This document shows positions 56,376-60,798 of a stretch of 60,798 nucleotides of DNA, one piece after another. How positions within the stretch are numbered: position 1 is the stretch's first letter; each line of letters begins with the position of its first letter. The DNA comes from a virus. The notes under the pieces are model-generated. The model searched no databases, had not been told where the DNA came from, and saw nothing but the letters and a program-made list of their open reading frames with translations. Position numbers and translations under genes: made by a program. The stretch spans positions 1-60,798 of IMG/VR virus record IMGVR_UViG_3300046535_001734. One strand, given 5' to 3'.

Positions 56376-58664
56376 CTACTCCCCTGCGTCCGGGCCGGGT
56401 CCCGGGCCGTACTTGCCGCGGACGGCCTGGCCGCTGCCGGGCATGCGGTGGATGCGGCCTTCCTTGACCATCCGGGACAGCCGGTTCTCGAGCGTGGAGG
56501 AAGTCAGCCCGGTGAGGCGCTCGATGTCGTCCTTGTGCAGGTAGTTGACCTCCTCCCCCATCGGGTCGGCGGCGTCCTCGAGGACGGTGAGGATCTTTTC
56601 GTCTGCGTTGGGCCCCTTCGGCGGTCCGGTGAGGGTGGCCCCGCCGCCGGCCTGTCCCGTCTCGCCGTCTTCGTCGTCCGGGAGGATGGAGGTCCGGCCG
56701 ATCTCGTCCGCGCGCTCGAAGTCCGGCCAGTCAGCGGGGTGGGCGATGGCGGTTTCGTCGATGTAGGGGGCGGCGGACTCGAGGATGAAGTCGCGCATCA
56801 TCTCGGCGGCTCCGCCGGGGCCCAGGGTGTAGCCGAGCCCGTAGGTGGATTCGGGGTCCTGGAGGGCGACGCTCTCGTCGTAGATGAGGGGCCGGTTGAC
56901 GTCCCAGGCCGGGGGGATCTGGCCGGGGTCGACGCCTTCGAAGCCGGTGGTGACGAGGTTGGACTGGTCGGAGTCGGTGCGGAGCATGACCAGGGAGCCG
57001 CCCTGGATGACGTTGGTCCGCAGGGCGGTTGAGCCGCCGAGCTTGTCGGCGTTCACGGCCTGGTTGACGATGGTGAGGATGATGCCGAGGGAGCGGGCCT
57101 TCGCGGCCAGCGCCTCCACGATGATCTTTGCTTCCTTGCGGTGGTCGACCAGCTCGGACAGCGGGACGTGGGCTTCGTCGAGGATGACGCGGACCCAGGG
57201 GCGGTCAGGGGTGGCGATGAAGTTCTTCATCTTCAGCCGTGCGGACTCGGCGATCCGCCACTGCATGAGGCCGTAGGAGACGCGCAGGGCGTGCATGCAC
57301 TGTTCTTCGCCGATGCCGGAGTAGCAGGCCATGGTCTCGACGTCGGGGTTGGAGGAGCCCTTGGGGTCGGCGTAGATGATGGCGTGGCCGTTGACGTGGT
57401 CGGCGAGGGCGACGATCTGGATGAGGCCACCCTTGCCGGATCCGGTGACGCCGGCGATGAAGAGGTGCTTGGCGCCGAGCTTGGGGTCGACGAACTGGAT
57501 GCGGGCGGGGAATCCGGAGACGTGCTGGCCGATCTGGACGTAGCCGCCCTTGGAGATTTTCAGGACGTGGGTGCCGGGGAAGGGGACGCCCTCCTTGAGG
57601 GGGTTGTGATTCATCTTGCGGACGGTTCCGCGGCGGGGGTCTCCGGGGACGGGTGCGTAGGAGCAGAGCAGGGTGTTGGTGCGGAGCGCTCCGGCGAGGG
57701 CTGCGCGGTCGGGGACGGGGAGTTTGTCGAGGTTCTCGCCAGCGACGACGTAGGCGACTTCACCGCCGGTGTTGGGGTCGGTCTGGACGTCTTCGAGGTG
57801 GGTGCCGGCCATGACGCCGCCGGTGCGGGCGGCCCATTTGCGCCAGGCGCCCTGGAGGGTGCTGGTGTCGAGTTCGGCGGGCGGCGCAAGGTTGACGGTG
57901 ATGTGGCGTTCGCCGGAGTGGGCGCCGTCCTCGAAGGTGATCCAGGCGGCGCGGACCTGGTAGGGGGTGGACTGGTAGGCGCTGGAGACGGTGTCGGCGG
58001 TGACGGTGACGGACTGGCCGGCGGGGGCGGTGATGGTGCCTTTCCAGCGGGTCGTGGACAGGGTGCGGATCTCGATGTTCTGGCTTTTGTGGGTGCCGTT
58101 GTCGAGGTTGGAGATGATCTGGTGCCAGCGGTAGGCGATCTGTTCGGCGGGGGTCAGCGGTCCGGCGGCTGCCTTGGGTGCGGGGCCGACGGGGGTGGGG
58201 GCGGGCTGTTTGGGGGTGCGGACGCGGCCGAGGACCTTGCGGAGTTTGAGGGGGACGAAGCCGACGGCGGCCAGCCAGCCGAGGGAGACGATGCCGGGGA
58301 TCGGGTTGGCGGCGATGTCGGCGACGCCGAGCATGAGGGCGTCGGATCCTTCGCCGCCGAGGAGGGCGCCCATGGCGAGAGCGACGCCGCTGGTGAGGGT
58401 GGAGATGGCCATGGGGGTGCTGTGCGCGCGGAGGATGTCCGCGGGCAGGTGGCGTTCGAGGCCGGGCGGTAGCCGGTTCATGTAGGTGGCGGTGGTGAGG
58501 GCGGCCGCGCCGCCGTAGGCGATGGTGGCGAGGAAGGTGGCGCTGGCGTCGAGGAGGGGGATGCCCGCGCCGATGGCGATGGGGGCGGCGCTGGTGGCGA
58601 TGGCGATGCCGCGTTCGGTGCTGCTGGCGGCCGGCCTGCTGGCGGTGTTCGTGTTGCTCGTCAT
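56376..58664 (-). CDS. TraB/FtsK-like DNA translocase, 762 aa
   Basis: The N-terminal 150 residues hold several hydrophobic segments (IAIATSAAPIAIGAGIPLLD, MAISTLTSGVALAMGALLGG, IPGIVSLGWLAAVGFVPL). The motor domain has Walker A GVTGSGKG (405-412, Gly in place of the usual Ser/Thr) and Walker B VRVILDEAHV (491-500). The C-terminal winged helix (HKDDIERLTGLTSSTLENRL) resembles the DNA-reading gamma domain. Streptomyces plasmids transfer double-stranded DNA with TraB proteins of this type, so this may mediate conjugation. It is the second indication of a plasmid lifestyle beside parAB. Confidence 0.82.
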   Translation of the reverse strand: MTSNTNTASRPAASSTERGIAIATSAAPIAIGAGIPLLDASATFLATIAYGGAAALTTATYMNRLPPGLERHLPADILRAHSTPMAISTLTSGVALAMGALLGGEGSDALMLGVADIAANPIPGIVSLGWLAAVGFVPLKLRKVLGRVRTPKQPAPTPVGPAPKAAAGPLTPAEQIAYRWHQIISNLDNGTHKSQNIEIRTLSTTRWKGTITAPAGQSVTVTADTVSSAYQSTPYQVRAAWITFEDGAHSGERHITVNLAPPAELDTSTLQGAWRKWAARTGGVMAGTHLEDVQTDPNTGGEVAYVVAGENLDKLPVPDRAALAGALRTNTLLCSYAPVPGDPRRGTVRKMNHNPLKEGVPFPGTHVLKISKGGYVQIGQHVSGFPARIQFVDPKLGAKHLFIAGVTGSGKGGLIQIVALADHVNGHAIIYADPKGSSNPDVETMACYSGIGEEQCMHALRVSYGLMQWRIAESARLKMKNFIATPDRPWVRVILDEAHVPLSELVDHRKEAKIIVEALAAKARSLGIILTIVNQAVNADKLGGSTALRTNVIQGGSLVMLRTDSDQSNLVTTGFEGVDPGQIPPAWDVNRPLIYDESVALQDPESTYGLGYTLGPGGAAEMMRDFILESAAPYIDETAIAHPADWPDFERADEIGRTSILPDDEDGETGQAGGGATLTGPPKGPNADEKILTVLEDAADPMGEEVNYLHKDDIERLTGLTSSTLENRLSRMVKEGRIHRMPGSGQAVRGKYGPGPGPDAGE

Positions 58665-58714
58665 GGCGGATCTCCTTCGCGGGGCTGCGGGCGGGGTGGG
58701 GGGGGGTGGAGGTT

Positions 58715-59095
58715 CTACTCCTGGGTGAGCCAGTCGTTGTCGACGTCGTGGATGCCGGAGGCCGGGGAGGCGTTGACGGCTTCGTGGATGCCCTGGTGGG
58801 TGGCGACGGCTTCGTCGTGGCTGGTCCGGGCGAGGCGGGTGGTGGTGTCGCCGGCGGAGGCGTACCGGATGGCCTGCTCGGACACCCCGGTCATGGTCTT
58901 GGCGAGTTGGTGGGTCTCTCCGACGGTCTCGGTGTCGACGCGTTTGGCGGAGATCCCGTCGGCGATCCGGCTGGTGTCGGTGGCTTCCTGCTCGATGAAC
59001 TGGGCCCATCCGCGGAGGGCTTCGGCGTCGGCGAGGATCTCGTTGCCGAAGTCGGTGACGTCTCGGACGAACTGCTCGTAGCGGGTGTCGGTCAT
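58715..59095 (-). CDS. Transfer-region helical protein, 126 aa
   Basis: The ATG at 59095 follows GGAAG by 8 nt; a GTG at 59104 overlapping the preceding stop is possible. The product is a polar helical protein (RYEQFVRDVTDFGNEILADA) with coiled-coil character and no Cys. It lies between the TraB-like and the large low-complexity genes in one operon and is likely an accessory of the transfer machine. Confidence 0.65.
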   Translation of the reverse strand: MTDTRYEQFVRDVTDFGNEILADAEALRGWAQFIEQEATDTSRIADGISAKRVDTETVGETHQLAKTMTGVSEQAIRYASAGDTTTRLARTSHDEAVATHQGIHEAVNASPASGIHDVDNDWLTQE

Positions 59096-59100
59096 GGGGC

Positions 59101-60798
59101 TCACTTCCGGTACCAGTTGAGTTCGGCGGGCTTGGTCAGGGGGCTGTCGCAGACGGCCTTGTAGATGCCGCCGTAGCGGATCTCCACGTTGACGAGGACC
59201 ACTTGGGTGTTCTCGGCTGCGCGGACGACGCGCTTGTGGAGTTCCTGGGCTTCGCGGATCTGGATGGTGGCGGCCTCGTGGAGGCGGGTGAGGACGCCGA
59301 CGAACCGGTCGCCGCCTTCGCTCTTCAGGTTCTTGGCCGTCTCGAGGAACTTCAGGGCCTTGGCGGCCTGCTGCTCGGCGTGGGCCTGGAGCTGGCGGGT
59401 GCCTTCGGCGGCCTTGCCCATGCTGGTGGCTTTCTCGCCCAGGCGTCGTTCGTACTGTTTGAGGTTGCGGACCTCGCCGCGGGTGAAGGTCCGGCCGCCG
59501 TCCAGGGTGATGTGGTCGGCGGTGACTTCCTTGACCTCGATGGGCTGCGGCCCATCGGGCTGGTGGTCGGTGCTGGACGCGGTCACGGGCTGGTCCTCTG
59601 CTGCTCGCTGCTGCTTGCGGTCGGCGCGTGCCTGATCGAGACGCTCCTTTTCGCGCTGGGCGGCTTCGCTGCGGTCGTGGTGGCCGTCCTTGAAGCCGTC
59701 GCGGTAGGCGTTGATGTGGGCGGTGACCGTGGCGGTACGGGCTCCGTCGCGGTAGCCGGCTTCGCGGGACGGCTGGGTCTTGGGCGGCGTGCCGTTCCGG
59801 TTGCCGGTGGTCTTGGACCGGTCGGCAGCTTTGTCCTGTCCGGTGGTCTTGGGTGGCGTGGTGCCGTCCTTGGGCGTGCTGGTCTTGCCCTTGGCGTTCG
59901 GGGTGTCCTTCTTCGCCAGGTCGGTCTTCGCGCTGTCGCTGCTGCCCTGCTTGGGTGCGGCGCCTGACTGGCCGCCGCCGGTGTTGCCGGTGCCGGCTGC
60001 GTTGTCCTTGCCCGGGGCGGGCGCGGGAGTCTTCTTCGTGCTGGCGGTGCTGTCGCCGTTCTTGGGCTTCTTGTCCTTGGTCAGGCTGATCCCGGAGGAG
60101 TCGCCGCAGGTGGCCGTCTCCGTCCTGGTCCCGGGCCCCGTCCTGGTCTTGCCCGGGGTCTTCTTGCTGCCGGAGCCGTTGCCGGTGGCCTCGTGGTGTC
60201 CTTTGGTGTCCTTCTTCGGCTTTGGTGTGGCCTCGTTGTTGCCGTGACCGGACGAGCCGCCGGCCCCGCGCCCCGCACCGGAACCGCCCGCCCCGGAGGC
60301 GGTACCGCTGCCGGAGCGGCCGTTGGACTTGGAGCCGCCCGCGCCCCCGCTCCCCGAACTGCCGCCTCCTGACCTGCTGTTCTTCGGCCCGGTGGGCCCG
60401 TTGGACTTTGATGAGGAGTTTCGGGATGACCCGTTGGAGGGGCCGCCACTGTTCTTTGTCTTGGAATCCGTGGACTTACCCGCGGATGTCCCTGAATTCG
60501 TGGAGCCGCCCACGAACTTTTCGGACCGGTTGACCGTGCGGGATTCCTTCGTCTGGTACGCCTGCGCCTTGGCCTTTTGAATGTCGAGGCGCTTATTCCG
60601 GGCGTCGCCGCCTTTCTTCCACCGTTCGATGGCGGCGAGAGCGAAAGAACGCATGACGCCGGTCTGCTGCTTACTTTCCTTCGCCCCGGCGCCTTCCTGG
60701 GTGTCGTTCTGGTAGGTGGAGCTGGAGGCGCTGGTGTGGGCGGGGTCGATGGTGTCGGGGGTGGTGGCGGCCGGGTCGAGGTTGAAGGAGGCGGAGGT
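59101..60798 (-). CDS. Low-complexity transfer-region protein (runs off the right edge)
   Basis: The reading frame stays open past the ATG at 60654 to the window end, with clear coding character, so the start lies outside. At least 565 residues are visible. A basic segment (AAIERWKKGGDARNKRLDIQ) is followed by some 300 residues rich in Ser, Gly, Thr, Lys, Pro, and then a helical, charged C terminus (LQAHAEQQAAKALKFLETAK) ending in a beta part (VVLVNVEIRYGGIYKAVCDS). It is coupled to the next genes of the TraB-like operon and may be a DNA- or cell-surface-associated transfer protein. No family recognised. Confidence 0.65.
   Translation of the reverse strand, partial: TSASFNLDPAATTPDTIDPAHTSASSSTYQNDTQEGAGAKESKQQTGVMRSFALAAIERWKKGGDARNKRLDIQKAKAQAYQTKESRTVNRSEKFVGGSTNSGTSAGKSTDSKTKNSGGPSNGSSRNSSSKSNGPTGPKNSRSGGGSSGSGGAGGSKSNGRSGSGTASGAGGSGAGRGAGGSSGHGNNEATPKPKKDTKGHHEATGNGSGSKKTPGKTRTGPGTRTETATCGDSSGISLTKDKKPKNGDSTASTKKTPAPAPGKDNAAGTGNTGGGQSGAAPKQGSSDSAKTDLAKKDTPNAKGKTSTPKDGTTPPKTTGQDKAADRSKTTGNRNGTPPKTQPSREAGYRDGARTATVTAHINAYRDGFKDGHHDRSEAAQREKERLDQARADRKQQRAAEDQPVTASSTDHQPDGPQPIEVKEVTADHITLDGGRTFTRGEVRNLKQYERRLGEKATSMGKAAEGTRQLQAHAEQQAAKALKFLETAKNLKSEGGDRFVGVLTRLHEAATIQIREAQELHKRVVRAAENTQVVLVNVEIRYGGIYKAVCDSPLTKPAELNWYRK

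Noticed and set aside
1-60798. The window as a complete circular element
   Set aside because: Joining the last base to the first would fuse the two cut genes in different frames, and the encoded segments do not fit each other, so the ends are arbitrary cuts.

Overview
This window looks like part of a Streptomyces (or closely related high-GC actinomycete) temperate phage that also carries a complete plasmid maintenance set, that is, a phage-plasmid. The reasons are the very high GC content, GTG and TTG starts, a WhiB-type protein, and a full siphovirus structural and lysis gene set next to ParA/ParB, parS-like palindromes and a replication-initiator-like gene holding two perfect DnaA boxes. 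Both ends cut through genes, and the two cut genes do not join in frame, so this is a slice of a larger element.

Layout: 1-14300 (almost all minus strand) is the early and maintenance region: small hypothetical genes, an HTH-like protein, parAB with three parS-like sites, a SLOG-family protein, the Rep-like gene, a WhiB-like protein with two small membrane proteins, a truncated C5-cytosine methyltransferase coupled to a Rad52-type annealing protein. 14383-15430 is a control point: a protein built of four ribbon-helix-helix-like units lies divergent to a WYL-like gene, and a 19-bp operator found there recurs at 1514 in front of the left operon. 15430-19134 is a plus-strand island (WYL-like, DUF6011-like, recombinase-like, PIN-domain genes), followed by a minus-strand tyrosine integrase with DUF6221-like genes.

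21792-51796 (minus strand, transcribed right to left) is the virion block in the order terminase small and large subunits, SNase-like nuclease, portal, scaffold, decoration protein, major capsid, connectors, MuF-like protein, tail completion, major tail protein, tail assembly chaperones with a -1 frameshift signal, tape measure, distal tail and tip proteins, fibre, papain-like peptidase, amidase endolysin, holin, three further membrane proteins (one collagen-like) and repeat-bearing fibre-like proteins. A 15-bp element (CAGGCGCGGGGCCTG) lies 18-34 nt in front of five minus-strand genes, so late genes may share a promoter or leader signal.

52038-53681 is a plus-strand set of small genes, each transcription unit preceded by a dyad TAGNTTGTC-N11-GACNANCTA; it includes an HTH protein and an ASCH-domain protein. 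Facing it are an ABC-ATPase fused to a GNAT/Mom-like acyltransferase domain and a ParB-fold protein, which together are a candidate DNA base-modification or anti-restriction module. A plus-strand lipoprotein gene (candidate lysogenic conversion gene) separates this from 56376-60798, a TraB/FtsK-like DNA translocase with two accessory genes, suggesting that the element may also be self-transmissible. All functional names come from reading motifs and gene order; no database search was run.
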